Part shown: positions 30,001 through 37,592 of the stretch, in pieces
How positions within the stretch are numbered: position 1 is the first letter of the stretch
How the letters are laid out: the number at the start of each line of letters is the position of its first letter
DNA from: Bacillus subtilis subsp. subtilis
GTDB taxonomy: Bacteria > Pseudomonadota > Gammaproteobacteria > Xanthomonadales > Xanthomonadaceae
Direction: 5' to 3'
Length of the DNA stretch: 46,474 nt
Assembly (NCBI GenBank): GCA_021733645.1
Contig: JAHREJ010000034.1
Location: 1-46,474, forward strand
Notes under the pieces: generated by a model
What the model was told of the DNA's origin: nothing
What the model saw: only the letters and a program-made list of their open reading frames with translations
Databases searched by the model: none
Translations under genes and position numbers: made by a program

Positions 30001-30345
30001 CATCGGCGCCTGCGCCAGAAGTGCGGGGTCGGTCAGCGCGGCATACAGCTTCCAGCGCAGCGCCGCCGCCGTGAGGTCGTCGTGCTCGCCGGGTACGTTG
30101 GCGTTGAGCGCGCGGGCAACGAACTCGCCCGGGGTGAGGAATTCCAGGTTGGCGGCAATGCCATACTCCACCGCCAGGGTGGATTGCAGCCAGCGCCGCA
30201 TCGCCACCTGCGGGATCAGCACCACCTCCGGTATCAGGATCGACTGGCCCGGCACCGGCTCACGCACCGCACTGGCCAGCAGCGCAGCCAGGACGTCGAG
30301 TGAATTGGAGTGGTACAGGCGGAAGTCGGACGCAGCATCAGTCAT
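26998..30345 (-). CDS. recC: Exodeoxyribonuclease V gamma subunit RecC
   Basis: The Chi-recognition and structural subunit, 1115 residues, similar to E. coli RecC (1122). It opens FRLYHSNSLDVLAALLA with the family pattern IPEVVLIPQVAMRRWLQ and EYGIAANLEF. Later stretches are IAVLAPDIDPYVPYLEAVFG, LPFRVICVLGLNDGDFPRRDP and LFLQLFASAQDVFYLSYLGADPRDG. The Met at 30345 (MTDAASDF) is used; the open frame continues to 30399 without family support. It is the first gene of the operon and is divergent from mlaF across about 200 bases that should hold both promoters; no strong promoter was recognised there. Confidence 0.95.
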   Translation of the reverse strand: MTDAASDFRLYHSNSLDVLAALLASAVREPVPGQSILIPEVVLIPQVAMRRWLQSTLAVEYGIAANLEFLTPGEFVARALNANVPGEHDDLTAAALRWKLYAALTDPALLAQAPMQALQAYLSVADPLKPWALAGELAAVLEKYQAWRRDWLLRWEAGADAQDPQAILWRYIASGHQYRARRIDAYLSRFEGPGRPLPQGLPARVFAFATLNISPDVLRVMATQARVGTMHFYLPTPTQAYWGDLQTLGEKLRSGAPDPFGEAAGENRLLQAWGAAGRDFMAVLGSYEVVHPSGEIAAYDDPEDDTRPDMAAGGLSDSLLHRLQRDLFHRRGQPAGTRRDELRRDDPSLQVHACHTRLRELQVLHDQLRGLLQDPRFDPPLQARDIAVLAPDIDPYVPYLEAVFGGRSGGEDHIPYALADTSPLAGEPLADVFVHLLALPVSRFGLNEVLDLLASAPLAEAAGLDAAAFDRLHDWLQAAGARWGLDASHREQHQAPRDDAFTWQFALDRLLLGHASGSEGDIAGVAPWPELEGSALDALDRLLGLLRVLARYQKALGQALPPSLWRQRLLALLEVLLPEPPQAANSQRALERLRKLINEFARDAQQADFQGEVAPEVVRAHFAGVLAEADTRAPLLTGGVSFGRMVPMRLLPFRVICVLGLNDGDFPRRDPAAGLNQLTAELGTARRRHGDRSLREDDRFLFLQLFASAQDVFYLSYLGADPRDGSVREPSVLVSELIDAAAAYHQAPASAARQLTVRHSLQPFAPAAFGGGEEPRRFSYRPQWHPAAGSLGGQRRVLAPWFAQSLPPAAALSDATELSLDGLRRFLTDPASQFLSQRLGLRLPEDLADADDVEPLVMAARGTDKLLLQQAVVEATLAEDDAPLYPRLRARALLPSGALGQRQFDVLQAQTRPYAQALAQWQAGSQGGSRRYEVEIDGVRVHGRVDGVHPQALVRLRPGPLNGRAAIRHGLDWLLANVAGDALALVQFHDAGDDGLGPHVLPPLPAGQARQVLRGLLQLRSEGLRAPLLYAPSTGWTLYTAAAAKRETEGWNQWHGSDRRWGESTGAAYQLALRGRDPFASADSYQQLLHNSFVVFTAVREGRVFAGFDDTGALR

Positions 30346-30549
30346 CGCGCCAGTGTGCCGCAGCGGCCGTGCGATCACGAGGGTGGGCGGCGTCGACATC
30401 CGACCAGATGGGCAGCATGCCGCCGGCCGGTACGGTGTGTTGCGAGCGACGTCGCAGGCCGGCCCAGAGGGTCGTGCGACAATACTGCACGGTCCAGTTC
30501 GGTTATGTTCAGCCGTTCACCACGATCTTACAACGTTGGAATTTTGTTA

Positions 30550-31347
30550 ATGGCGCCCATGACGGCTTCCGAAGAATCGCTGGTGCAGTTGTCCAACGTG
30601 CGTATCGACCGCGGCGGTCGCAGCATCCTGCGCGGTGTTTCGCTGCAGGTGCCGCGGGGCAGCATCACCGCCGTGCTGGGTCCGTCGGGCAGTGGCAAGT
30701 CCACGCTGCTGGCCGCGCTCACCGGCGAGCTGCGCCCGGTGGCCGGGCAGGTCACCCTGTTCGGCAAGCCCATCCCCACCGGCAGCAGCGCGCTGCTGGA
30801 GATGCGCAAAAGCGTGGGCGTGCTGCTGCAGGGCAATGGCCTGCTCACCGACCTCACCGTGGCCGACAACGTGGCCCTGCCGTTGCGCACCCACACCCGC
30901 CTGCCCGCCCCCGTGCTGCGCCGGCTGGTGCAGATGAAGCTGCACGCGGTGGGCCTGCTGGCCGTGGCCGATAGCTGGCCGCGCGAGCTGTCCGGTGGCA
31001 TGGCGCGGCGGGTGGCACTGGCGCGCGCGCTGGCGCTGGACCCGCCGCTGATGATCTACGACGAGCCGCTGACCGGGCTGGACCCGATCGCCTCGGGGGT
31101 CATCATGAGCCTGATCCAGCGCCTGAACCACAGCCTGGGCCTGACCAGCATCATCGTCAGCCATCACGTGCACGAGACCCTGCCGATCTGCGACCAGGTG
31201 ATTGCCATCGCCAACGGGGGCGTGGTGTTCCAGGGCAGCCCGGCCGACCTCCAATCCAGCCAGGACCCGCTGCTGCGCCAGTTCCTGCACGGCCAGCCCG
31301 ATGGCCCCATCCCGTTCGATGCCGCGCCGCGCGCGAGGGTTGCCTGA
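30550..31347 (+). CDS. mlaF: Phospholipid ABC transporter ATP-binding protein MlaF
   Basis: The ATPase of the MlaFEDB complex, which moves phospholipid between the inner membrane and MlaC to keep the outer leaflet of the outer membrane asymmetric. Of 265 residues, Walker A is GPSGSGKST, the Q-loop is VLLQGNGLLTDLTVADNVALPLR, the signature is ELSGGMARRVALARAL and Walker B is LMIYDEPLTGLDPI; VSHHVHETL holds the switch His. DGPIPF near the C-terminus is shared with E. coli MlaF. ATGs at 30550 and 30559 are both possible. It is first of mlaFEDCB-mlaA, and its stop overlaps the mlaE ATG by one base. Confidence 0.95.
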   Translation: MAPMTASEESLVQLSNVRIDRGGRSILRGVSLQVPRGSITAVLGPSGSGKSTLLAALTGELRPVAGQVTLFGKPIPTGSSALLEMRKSVGVLLQGNGLLTDLTVADNVALPLRTHTRLPAPVLRRLVQMKLHAVGLLAVADSWPRELSGGMARRVALARALALDPPLMIYDEPLTGLDPIASGVIMSLIQRLNHSLGLTSIIVSHHVHETLPICDQVIAIANGGVVFQGSPADLQSSQDPLLRQFLHGQPDGPIPFDAAPRARVA

Positions 31348-32096
31348 TGCCGTTCGTTGAAGCCACCCGCTCGCTGGGCCGCGCCGGCCTGTTTTCGCTC
31401 ACCGTACTGCGCGGCTCGGTGCCAACGGCCGACTTCCTGGCCGAGCTGACCCGGGAAATCTACAAGATCGGCGCACGTTCGCTGCCAATCATCGCCGTTG
31501 GCGGCGCGTTCGTCGGTCTTGTCCTCACCTTGCAGGGCTACCGCACGCTCACCACGTTCGGCGCGGCCGATGCACTGTCCACCCTGCTGGGTCTGTCGCT
31601 GTACCGCGAACTGGCCCCGGTGCTGACCGCGCTGCTGTTCATTGGCCGCGCCGGCAGCTCGATCGCCGCCGAACTGGGCCTGATGCGCGCCACCGACCAG
31701 ATCAAGGCACTGGAGCTGATGGCCATCGACCCGATCGCCAAGGCCGTGGCGCCGCGCTTCTGGGCAGCGGTGCTGACCGTACCGCTGCTGACCGGCATCT
31801 TCTGCTCGCTGGCCATCAGCGCCAGCTATTTCGAGGCCGTGCACGTGCTGGGCCTGGACAACGGGGTGTTCTGGTCGGCACTGAGCAACAGCGTGGACTT
31901 CTGGGACGACTTCGGCGTGGCGATGCTGAAATCGGCGATCTTCGGCGGCACCGCCGCGCTGGTGGCCTCCTATGTGGGCTTCAACGCCGAACCCACCATC
32001 GAAGGCACCTCGGTGGCCACCACCCGCGCGGTGGTCAACGCTTCGTTGCTGGTGCTGATGTTCAACTTCGTGCTGTCGGCAATGATGTTCCAGTAG
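31347..32096 (+). CDS. mlaE: Phospholipid ABC transporter permease MlaE
   Basis: The integral membrane subunit, 249 residues with about five or six helices. The family signature ALTALLFIGRAGSSIAAELGLMRATDQIKALELMAIDP is clear in pieces: FIGRAGSSIAAELG and QIKALELMAIDPIAKAVAPR. AGFVLTLQGYRTLTTFGAADAL-type sequence precedes it, and AALVASYVGFNAEPTIEGTS follows. Two subunits pair with MlaF dimers and sit under the MlaD ring. A 116-base gap containing two hairpins separates it from mlaD, unlike the overlapping or near-touching junctions elsewhere in this operon. Confidence 0.95.
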   Translation: MPFVEATRSLGRAGLFSLTVLRGSVPTADFLAELTREIYKIGARSLPIIAVGGAFVGLVLTLQGYRTLTTFGAADALSTLLGLSLYRELAPVLTALLFIGRAGSSIAAELGLMRATDQIKALELMAIDPIAKAVAPRFWAAVLTVPLLTGIFCSLAISASYFEAVHVLGLDNGVFWSALSNSVDFWDDFGVAMLKSAIFGGTAALVASYVGFNAEPTIEGTSVATTRAVVNASLLVLMFNFVLSAMMFQ

Positions 32097-32183
32097 GTAC
32101 CGGCCGCTGGCCGGTACGGCGTTTGAACCCGCCAGTACCCCGCTTCAAGCATGTAAAGAATCCCGCCTGGACACCTGTCCAGG
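32097..32183 (+). promoter_or_regulatory. Two intercistronic hairpins between mlaE and mlaD
   Basis: The first is a perfect 9-bp stem, 32097-32105 (GTACCGGCC) with 32109-32117, and a 3-base loop. The second is a perfect 8-bp stem, 32166-32173 (CCTGGACA) with 32176-32183, and a 2-base loop. Neither is followed by a T-run, so they are more likely mRNA stability or processing elements than terminators. They begin right after the mlaE stop and end 30 bases before mlaD. Confidence 0.55.
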
Positions 32184-32212
32184 CACCTGACAAAAGAACA
32201 GTGAGACTACCC

Positions 32213-32740
32213 ATGGCCATCCGCGGTCCCAGACTCGAATTTTCCGTCGGCGCCTTCCTGCTGCTGGCGCTGGCATCGCTGCTGGTGCTGGCGGTGGCTT
32301 CCACCAACCAACGGTGGGGCCTGGGCAGCGACGGCTACGAACTCAAGGCGCGCTTCACCCAGATCGGCCAGCTGCGCAAGCAGGCCCCGGTCAAGATCGG
32401 CGGGGTCACCGTGGGCCAGGTGGCCGCCATCGAACTGGACCCGGCCAAGTTCGATTCCATCGTCACCCTGAAGCTGGACCCGAAGTTCAAGGATCTGCCG
32501 GCCGACACCTCGGCGGGCATATTCACCAGCGGTTTGCTCGGTGAGAGCTATATCGGTCTGCAACCGGGCGGCGATCCTGACGTGCTCAAGTCCGGCGATG
32601 AGATTGTCTTCACCCAGCCAGCGGTAGACCTGCTGCAGCTGGTTGGCAAGTACATGTTCAGTGGCCCGGCCAACGCCGGCGGCACTGAGTCCCAGGATGC
32701 CCACGGCGCTGAAGCGCCTGCAATGGAACCGCAGAAATGA
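32213..32740 (+). CDS. mlaD: Phospholipid-binding MCE-domain protein MlaD
   Basis: An inner-membrane-anchored MCE protein, 175 residues, that forms a hexameric ring binding lipid. A single N-terminal helix (FSVGAFLLLALASLLVLAVAS) is followed by the MCE domain: YELKARFTQIGQLRKQAPVKIGGVTVGQV, then AGIFTSGLLGESYIGLQPGG and DLLQLVGKYMF. The C-terminus is a short unstructured tail. The ATG at 32213 fits the usual start; a GTG at 32201 in frame is an alternative. Its stop overlaps the mlaC ATG by four bases. Confidence 0.94.
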   Translation: MAIRGPRLEFSVGAFLLLALASLLVLAVASTNQRWGLGSDGYELKARFTQIGQLRKQAPVKIGGVTVGQVAAIELDPAKFDSIVTLKLDPKFKDLPADTSAGIFTSGLLGESYIGLQPGGDPDVLKSGDEIVFTQPAVDLLQLVGKYMFSGPANAGGTESQDAHGAEAPAMEPQK

Positions 32741-33399
32741 CCCTCAAACTGATTCCGGCCCTGTTCGCCTCGGCCCTGCTTGCCGCCACCCCGTCGCTGG
32801 GCCTGGCCCAGGCTGCACCGGCCCCGGCCGCCGCCTCGCAGAACGAGGCCGGCCAGGCCGTGATGGATGCCAGCACGCGCATCCTGTCCACGCTGCAGCA
32901 GCGCCGCAGCGAGTTCCGCGCCAACCCGACCGTGCTGCGCACCTTCATCAACAGCGAGCTCAACAAGACCTTCGACCGCGATTACGCCGCCCGCCTGGTG
33001 CTGGGCGTGCACGGTCGTGGTGCCTCCGATGCCGACGTGAAGCTGTTCGCCGATGCGATGGCCGACAACCTGATGCAGCGCTACGGTGCGGCCCTGCTGG
33101 AAATCCAGGGCAAGCCGACCTTCCGCCTGAAGGGCCAGTCGCCGCTGCCGGGCAACCGCGGCGTACGCGTGTCCACTGAACTGATGCGTGCCGGCAATGA
33201 ACCGACCCCGGTCGATTACCTGATGCGCAACGTCAACGGGCAGTGGAAGATCTTCGATGTGATGATCGAAGGCATCTCCTACGTGCAGACCTTCAAGACC
33301 CAGTTCGACGCCCCCCTGCGCCAGAAGTCGATCCAGCAGGTGGCCACTGAACTGCGCAGCGGCACCATGCAGGCCGGACAGGCTCCCCGTGGCAAGTAA
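32737..33399 (+). CDS. mlaC: Periplasmic phospholipid carrier MlaC
   Basis: The soluble shuttle between MlaFEDB and outer-membrane MlaA, 220 residues. Residues 1-25 are a signal peptide (LFASALLAATPSLGLAQA). The mature protein has the NTF2-like MlaC pattern FRANPTVLRTFINSELNKTFDRDYAARLVLG, VDYLMRNVNGQWKIFDVMIEGISYV and TFKTQFDAPL. An Ala/Pro stretch follows the cleavage site. The 3' end overlaps mlaB by 11 bases. Confidence 0.94.
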   Translation: MTLKLIPALFASALLAATPSLGLAQAAPAPAAASQNEAGQAVMDASTRILSTLQQRRSEFRANPTVLRTFINSELNKTFDRDYAARLVLGVHGRGASDADVKLFADAMADNLMQRYGAALLEIQGKPTFRLKGQSPLPGNRGVRVSTELMRAGNEPTPVDYLMRNVNGQWKIFDVMIEGISYVQTFKTQFDAPLRQKSIQQVATELRSGTMQAGQAPRGK

Positions 33400-33700
33400 C
33401 ACGGCCAGCGTGCAGCGCAACGGCACGGCGCTGGTGTTCAGCGGCGTGCTCGACCGCGCAGCGGCAACGGCGCTGTGGCCGTCGCTGTCGGTGCTGGAGG
33501 GTGTTGGCCAGCTCGACCTGACCGCGGTGACGCGGGTAGACAGTGCCGGCCTGGCCCTGTTGGCCGAACTGGCCGCGCGCCTGCGCAGCGGTGGCAGTGC
33601 ACCGGACATCCTCGGCAGCCCTGCCGGCTTCAACGAACTCAGCGCCGCCTACCGGCTGGCGCCCACCCTGGATTTCAATGCCCTTACCGCGGCGAGCTGA
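33389..33700 (+). CDS. mlaB: STAS-domain protein MlaB
   Basis: A small cytoplasmic STAS protein, 103 residues, that binds MlaF and is needed for the transporter's assembly and activity. The family core is LDLTAVTRVDSAGLALLAELAARLR, including the Asp-Ser region that contacts the ATPase. It starts with GTG inside the mlaC coding sequence and ends one base before the mlaA ATG, so it is embedded in the operon. Confidence 0.9.
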   Translation: MASNTASVQRNGTALVFSGVLDRAAATALWPSLSVLEGVGQLDLTAVTRVDSAGLALLAELAARLRSGGSAPDILGSPAGFNELSAAYRLAPTLDFNALTAAS

Positions 33701-33701
33701 C

Positions 33702-34730
33702 ATGAACGTCATACGCACCCTCCCCCTTCTGGTGCTGGCCCTGGCGTTGAGCGCCTGCGCCGGCAAGCCCGCGCGTGACAGCGCACCGGCCAGCGTTGCC
33801 GTGGATACGGCACCGGTGGCGCCAGCGCCGGCCGGCAGCAGCGATGCCGCCAGCGATGCCGCCAGCGATGCCGCCATCGAAGACCCGGCCCCCACGGCTC
33901 CGGCCCATACGGCCACGGCCGGTGCAGCCGGCACGCCGCCTGCGCAAACCGCCGGCGAGGTGGCCCCCACCAATGCCGAAGACGACTTTGCTGCGCTGTA
34001 TGGCGGCCCGGCGCCCACGGCCGACGGTAGCGAGCCCAGCAGGGCCACCTACGATCCGTGGGAACCGCTCAACCGCCGCGTGCACAGCTTCAACAACGTG
34101 GTCGACCGCGCCCTCGCTCGCCCGTTGGCCACGGCTTACACCCATGTCGTGCCGCGTTTTGCCCGCACCGGAGTCAGCAATTTCTTCAACAACCTGCGCG
34201 CACCGGTGACCATCACCAACCAGCTGCTGCAGGGCCGCCCGGATGACGCCTGGGACAGCCTGGGCCGCTTCCTGATGAACTCCACGCTGGGCGTGGGCGG
34301 GCTGTTCGACCCGGCCAGCAAGGCGCTGGTGCCCAGCCGCAAGGAAGACTTCGGCCAGACCCTGGGTGCCTGGGGCTGGCGCCGGTCGCGCTACGTGGAA
34401 CTGCCGTTCTTCGGCCCGCGTACGGTGCGCGACGTGTTCGGCCTGGCCGGTGACATGCCGCTCTCGCCGATCCGCACCATCGAGGAAGACAAGATCCGCA
34501 TCGGGCTGCAGGGCCTGCAGCTGGTGGACATGCGCTCGCAGTTGCTGGCCATCGATGACATGCGCGCCAACGCCGTTGACGAGTACACGCTGGTCCGCGA
34601 TGCCTGGCTGCAGCGCCGCAACTACCAGATCGAGAACGACCTGCGCGGCAAGCATGCGCGCGGCAAGGACGCCGACGACACCGCCCCGATCCCGGTCGAT
34701 GCGATGCCGATGCCCAACTGGGGCAACTGA
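33702..34730 (+). CDS. mlaA: Outer-membrane lipoprotein MlaA (VacJ)
   Basis: The outer-membrane component that removes misplaced phospholipid from the outer leaflet, 342 residues, longer than E. coli MlaA (about 251). A lipoprotein signal ends LSACAG. About 90 residues of Ala/Pro/Asp-rich linker follow, with three tandem SDAA repeats (gene near 33840-33878), before the VacJ core starts at YDPWEPLNRRVHSFNNVVDRAL. TGVSNFFNNLRAPVTITNQLLQG, FLMNSTLGVGGLFDPAS and DFGQTLGAWGW are family hallmarks. In E. coli mlaA is unlinked; here it closes the mla operon and is followed by a strong terminator. Confidence 0.94.
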   Translation: MNVIRTLPLLVLALALSACAGKPARDSAPASVAVDTAPVAPAPAGSSDAASDAASDAAIEDPAPTAPAHTATAGAAGTPPAQTAGEVAPTNAEDDFAALYGGPAPTADGSEPSRATYDPWEPLNRRVHSFNNVVDRALARPLATAYTHVVPRFARTGVSNFFNNLRAPVTITNQLLQGRPDDAWDSLGRFLMNSTLGVGGLFDPASKALVPSRKEDFGQTLGAWGWRRSRYVELPFFGPRTVRDVFGLAGDMPLSPIRTIEEDKIRIGLQGLQLVDMRSQLLAIDDMRANAVDEYTLVRDAWLQRRNYQIENDLRGKHARGKDADDTAPIPVDAMPMPNWGN

Positions 34731-34738
34731 TCAACAAC

Positions 34739-34766
34739 AAACCCCGCCAAGGCGGGGTTTGTTTTT
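34739..34766 (+). terminator. Intrinsic terminator of the mla operon
   Basis: AAACCCCGCC (34739-34748) and GGCGGGGTTT (34751-34760) form a perfect 10-bp stem, followed by GTTTTT. It starts eight bases after the mlaA stop. Confidence 0.93.
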
Positions 34767-34789
34767 ACACCTGCGGCAACATCGACCCG

Positions 34790-34861
34790 GTAGTGCCGAG
34801 CCATGCTCGGCAGCGGTGACCGGGATGCGGGGTTACCGGTTGCCAAGCATCGCTTGGCAAC
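34790..34861. repeat. REP element and second hairpin
   Basis: 34790-34812 begins GTAG and has the hairpin TGCCGAGC-CAT-GCTCGGCA, a typical Stenotrophomonas REP. A second perfect hairpin, GTTGCCAAGC-ATC-GCTTGGCAAC at 34839-34861, lies 26 bases on and lacks the GTAG head. Both are between the convergent mlaA and glutathione peroxidase genes. Confidence 0.75.
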
Positions 34862-34869
34862 CGCTTGGC

Positions 34870-35430
34870 TCAGACCGCCAGTGCGGCGTCGATCGCGGCC
34901 ACCAGGCGCACGTCATCGGCCGGCACGTCCGGGGCGAAGCGGGCAATGACCTGGCCGTCGCGGCCGATCAGGAACTTCTCGAAGTTCCACAGCACACCCG
35001 GTGCCGGGTTGACCACCAGCTCGGGGTACTTGGCCACCGCGCCCTGCAGCTTCTCGCGCATCGCGCCTTCGCCGGTGGCCGCCGGCTGTGCATCGGTCAG
35101 CGCGCGGTACAGCGGATGGATGTCATCGCCGGCCACGCTGATCTTGGCAAACAGCGGGAAGCTCACGTCGTATTCGAGCTGGCAGAACTGCTGGATCTCC
35201 GATTCGCTGCCCGGCTCCTGGGCCAGGAAGTTGTTGGCCGGGAACCCCAGCACTTCCAGGCCGGCGTCGTGCTTGGCGGCGTACAGCTGCTGCAGGCCTT
35301 CGTACTGCGGGGTCAGGCCGCACTTGGAGGCAACGTTGACCACCAGCAGCACCTTGCCGCGGTAATCGGCCAGCGAGGAGGGTTGGCCTTCGATGGTGGT
35401 GACGGGGATGTCGTAGACGGTCTGGCTCAC
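34870..35430 (-). CDS. Glutathione peroxidase family protein
   Basis: A thiol peroxidase of 186 residues that reduces hydrogen or organic peroxides, probably with thioredoxin or glutathione. The peroxidatic Cys is in NVASKCGLTPQYEGLQQLY (about residues 29-47), followed by VLGFPANNFLAQEPGSESEIQQFC and the conserved WNFEKFLIGRDG. The GTG at 35430 (protein VSQTVYDIPV) is chosen because the family starts there and an AGGA lies nine bases upstream. The open frame to 35640 has no family support. Bacterial relatives include BtuE and BsaA. Confidence 0.92.
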   Translation of the reverse strand: MSQTVYDIPVTTIEGQPSSLADYRGKVLLVVNVASKCGLTPQYEGLQQLYAAKHDAGLEVLGFPANNFLAQEPGSESEIQQFCQLEYDVSFPLFAKISVAGDDIHPLYRALTDAQPAATGEGAMREKLQGAVAKYPELVVNPAPGVLWNFEKFLIGRDGQVIARFAPDVPADDVRLVAAIDAALAV

Positions 35431-35489
35431 GGGGAATGTCCTGGCGTTGGATCGGGGGAAAGACACGGCATCGCCGTGCCGGGAAAGTA

Positions 35490-35885
35490 TCAGTCGACGC
35501 AGAGGGTGCCCTGCGCCACACCGTTGTCGATGCGTTGGTGGCAACCGAAGTTCTGGCTGATGTCGCGCTGGCAGACCCCGCGCGCCTGCGCACCGGCCTC
35601 CAGGTCTGCGCCGTCCGGTGCCAGGCACTGGCCGTTGCAATCGCTCCTGGTGCTGCAGGTTTTACCCGCGTCGTCGTACCGCACCACGCAGTGCACGGAC
35701 TGCCGGCGGCCAAGCGGTTTCACTTCGCCGCCGGCGGCGGTGCATTCCTCGATCTGCGCCCCGGTCGCCACCTGGCCCGGGTTGAGCGCCACGATGGGCG
35801 CAGGCGCGGCGGCATCGACAGCGCGGGGCGCGGTGCTGCAGCCGGCCAGCGCCAGCAGCAGGGACAACATCAGGGTCAGGCGCAT
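35490..35885 (-). CDS. Cysteine-rich putative lipoprotein
   Basis: A 131-residue secreted protein of unknown role. The N-terminus MRLTLMLSLLLALAGCS is a lipoprotein signal with lipobox LAGC. The mature part has eight further cysteines, spaced as in EEC, HC, TCSTRSDCNGQC, RGVC, NFGC and TLC, enough for four disulfides, and looks like a small disulfide-stabilised domain. It lies between rmuC and the peroxidase gene on the same strand, 60 bases before the latter. No family was recognised. Confidence 0.78.
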   Translation of the reverse strand: MRLTLMLSLLLALAGCSTAPRAVDAAAPAPIVALNPGQVATGAQIEECTAAGGEVKPLGRRQSVHCVVRYDDAGKTCSTRSDCNGQCLAPDGADLEAGAQARGVCQRDISQNFGCHQRIDNGVAQGTLCVD

Positions 35886-35959
35886 GCAGCGTCCTTGAAC
35901 GATCGGCAGGGACGCATAGCATGCGCGATCCGGTGCATGGGTTGCATGTCGGCCTGCGG

Positions 35960-37543
35960 TCAGTCCGGCGCGTTGGACGCCTCGTCCACCGCGTTGTCCT
36001 CGTCCTCGCCCGTGGGGTCCTCCAGCAGGTCCTGGCTCTGTTCGGCGGTGAGCGATTCCACCCCGCGCAGGCGGCGTTCGATGGTGCGCGTCTTGCGGCT
36101 GGCCTCGCCCAGGCTGCGGCCCACGGTGCTGATCTGCTTCTCGGCCTTTTCCAGGATGCCGGCAAACTTGCCGAACTCGCTCTTGACCGCGCCCAGCAGG
36201 CTCCACACCTCGCTGGAGCGCTGTTCGATGGCCAATGTGCGGAAGCCCATCTGCAGGCTGTTGAGCAACGCGGTGACCGTGGTTGGCCCAGCCACCACCA
36301 CGCGGTGTTCGCGCTGCAGCAGGTCAACCAGGCCCGGGCGGCGGATCACTTCGGCGTACAGGCCTTCGGTGGGCAGGAACATCACCGCGAAGTCGGTGGT
36401 GTGCGGCGGCGCGATGTACTTGTCGCAGATCGACTTGGCCTGGATGCGGATCGCGCGCTCCAGCTGCACGCCCTGCACACGCACGCCGTCGGCGTCGCCC
36501 TGTTCCTGGGCGTCGAGCAGGCGCTCGTAATCCTCGCGCGGGAACTTGGAATCGATCGGCAGCCACACCGGGGTGTCTTCGTGGCCACGGCCGGGCAGGC
36601 GCACGGCGATATCCACCATTTCCCCGCTGTCCGGGCGCACTTTCACCCCGCGCGCGTACTGCTCCTGGGTGAGGGTCTGCTCCAGGATGTTGTCCAGCTG
36701 CACTTCGCCCCAGCTGCCGCGGTTCTTGACGTTGGTCAGCACGCGTTTGAGGTCGCCCACGCCGGTGGCCAGCTGCTGCATTTCACCCAGGCCACGCTGG
36801 ACCTGCTCCAGGCGGTCGGAGACCAGCTGGAACGACGCGCCCAGGCGCGCTTCCAGGGTGGTCTGCAGCTTTTCGTCCACGGTGACGCGCATCTGGTCGA
36901 GCTTCTCGGCGTTGTCGCGCTGCAGGCTCTTGAGCTGGTCTTCCAGGGTGGTGCGCATTTCACCGATGCGTTGTTCATTGCGCTGGGTCATGTCCTGCAG
37001 GCGCAGGCCCAACGACTCGGCCAGGCGCTGCTGCGACTGCCCGGTTTCCTCGCGGCCCTTGCGTGCGTCTTCGCCCAGGGCCTGGCGCAACGCGCCCATG
37101 TGCGCATCGGTGCGCGTGGTCAGGTCCACCAGTTGTTGGCCGAAGGCTTCGATGCGCGCCTGCTGCTGCTGGCCGAACGTGTCCAGCTGGGCGCGCATGT
37201 CGTGCAGGCGCTGGGCCAGCAGTTCGCCGGTACGCTGCTGGGCCTGACCGCTCTCTTCGCGCGCCTTGCGTGCATCCTCGCCAAGCGCATCGCGCAGCAG
37301 GTCCAGCCGCTGGTCGGTGCGGGTGGACAGATCGGTCAGCGCGCGCGCGAAGGATTCCAGCCGCGCATCCTGCTGCCGGCCCAGGCCTTCGAGCTGCTCG
37401 CGCAGTTCGCCACGGCCCACCCGTGCTTCATCGCGCAGGGCCTGCTCAAGCCCACCATGCTGGGAGCGCCGCAGCAGGACCAGCAGCTGCAGGACGAGGA
37501 CGGCACAGACCAGGCCGCCGAGGATCAGGAATTCAGTTTGCAT
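35960..37543 (-). CDS. rmuC: DNA recombination protein RmuC
   Basis: RmuC limits recombination at inverted repeats and has a PD-(D/E)XK nuclease-like domain. The 527-residue protein has an N-terminal membrane helix (FLILGGLVCAVLVLQLLVLL), a long coiled coil, then the RmuC domain (about 265-490: NRGSWGEVQLDNILEQTLTQEQY, PVWLPIDSKFPREDYERLL, APPHTTDFAVMFLPTEGLYAEV). The coiled coil contains two near-identical 69-residue units (about 60-128 and 129-197), with DLSTRTDQR/DLTTRTDAH and ALGEDARKAREESGQ/ALGEDARKGREETGQ aligned. This makes it longer than E. coli RmuC (475). An acidic tail ends the protein. The ATG at 37543 starts just before the membrane helix. Confidence 0.93.
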   Translation of the reverse strand: MQTEFLILGGLVCAVLVLQLLVLLRRSQHGGLEQALRDEARVGRGELREQLEGLGRQQDARLESFARALTDLSTRTDQRLDLLRDALGEDARKAREESGQAQQRTGELLAQRLHDMRAQLDTFGQQQQARIEAFGQQLVDLTTRTDAHMGALRQALGEDARKGREETGQSQQRLAESLGLRLQDMTQRNEQRIGEMRTTLEDQLKSLQRDNAEKLDQMRVTVDEKLQTTLEARLGASFQLVSDRLEQVQRGLGEMQQLATGVGDLKRVLTNVKNRGSWGEVQLDNILEQTLTQEQYARGVKVRPDSGEMVDIAVRLPGRGHEDTPVWLPIDSKFPREDYERLLDAQEQGDADGVRVQGVQLERAIRIQAKSICDKYIAPPHTTDFAVMFLPTEGLYAEVIRRPGLVDLLQREHRVVVAGPTTVTALLNSLQMGFRTLAIEQRSSEVWSLLGAVKSEFGKFAGILEKAEKQISTVGRSLGEASRKTRTIERRLRGVESLTAEQSQDLLEDPTGEDEDNAVDEASNAPD

Positions 37544-37592
37544 GGTGCAAGTGTAGGCCGAGCCGGTCTCATTGGCTGCGCCAGCGCGCCGA

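Noticed and set aside
34839..34861. Second hairpin as a separate intrinsic terminator for the peroxidase gene.
   Set aside because: There is no T-run on the minus strand after it, and it resembles a repeat-type palindrome.
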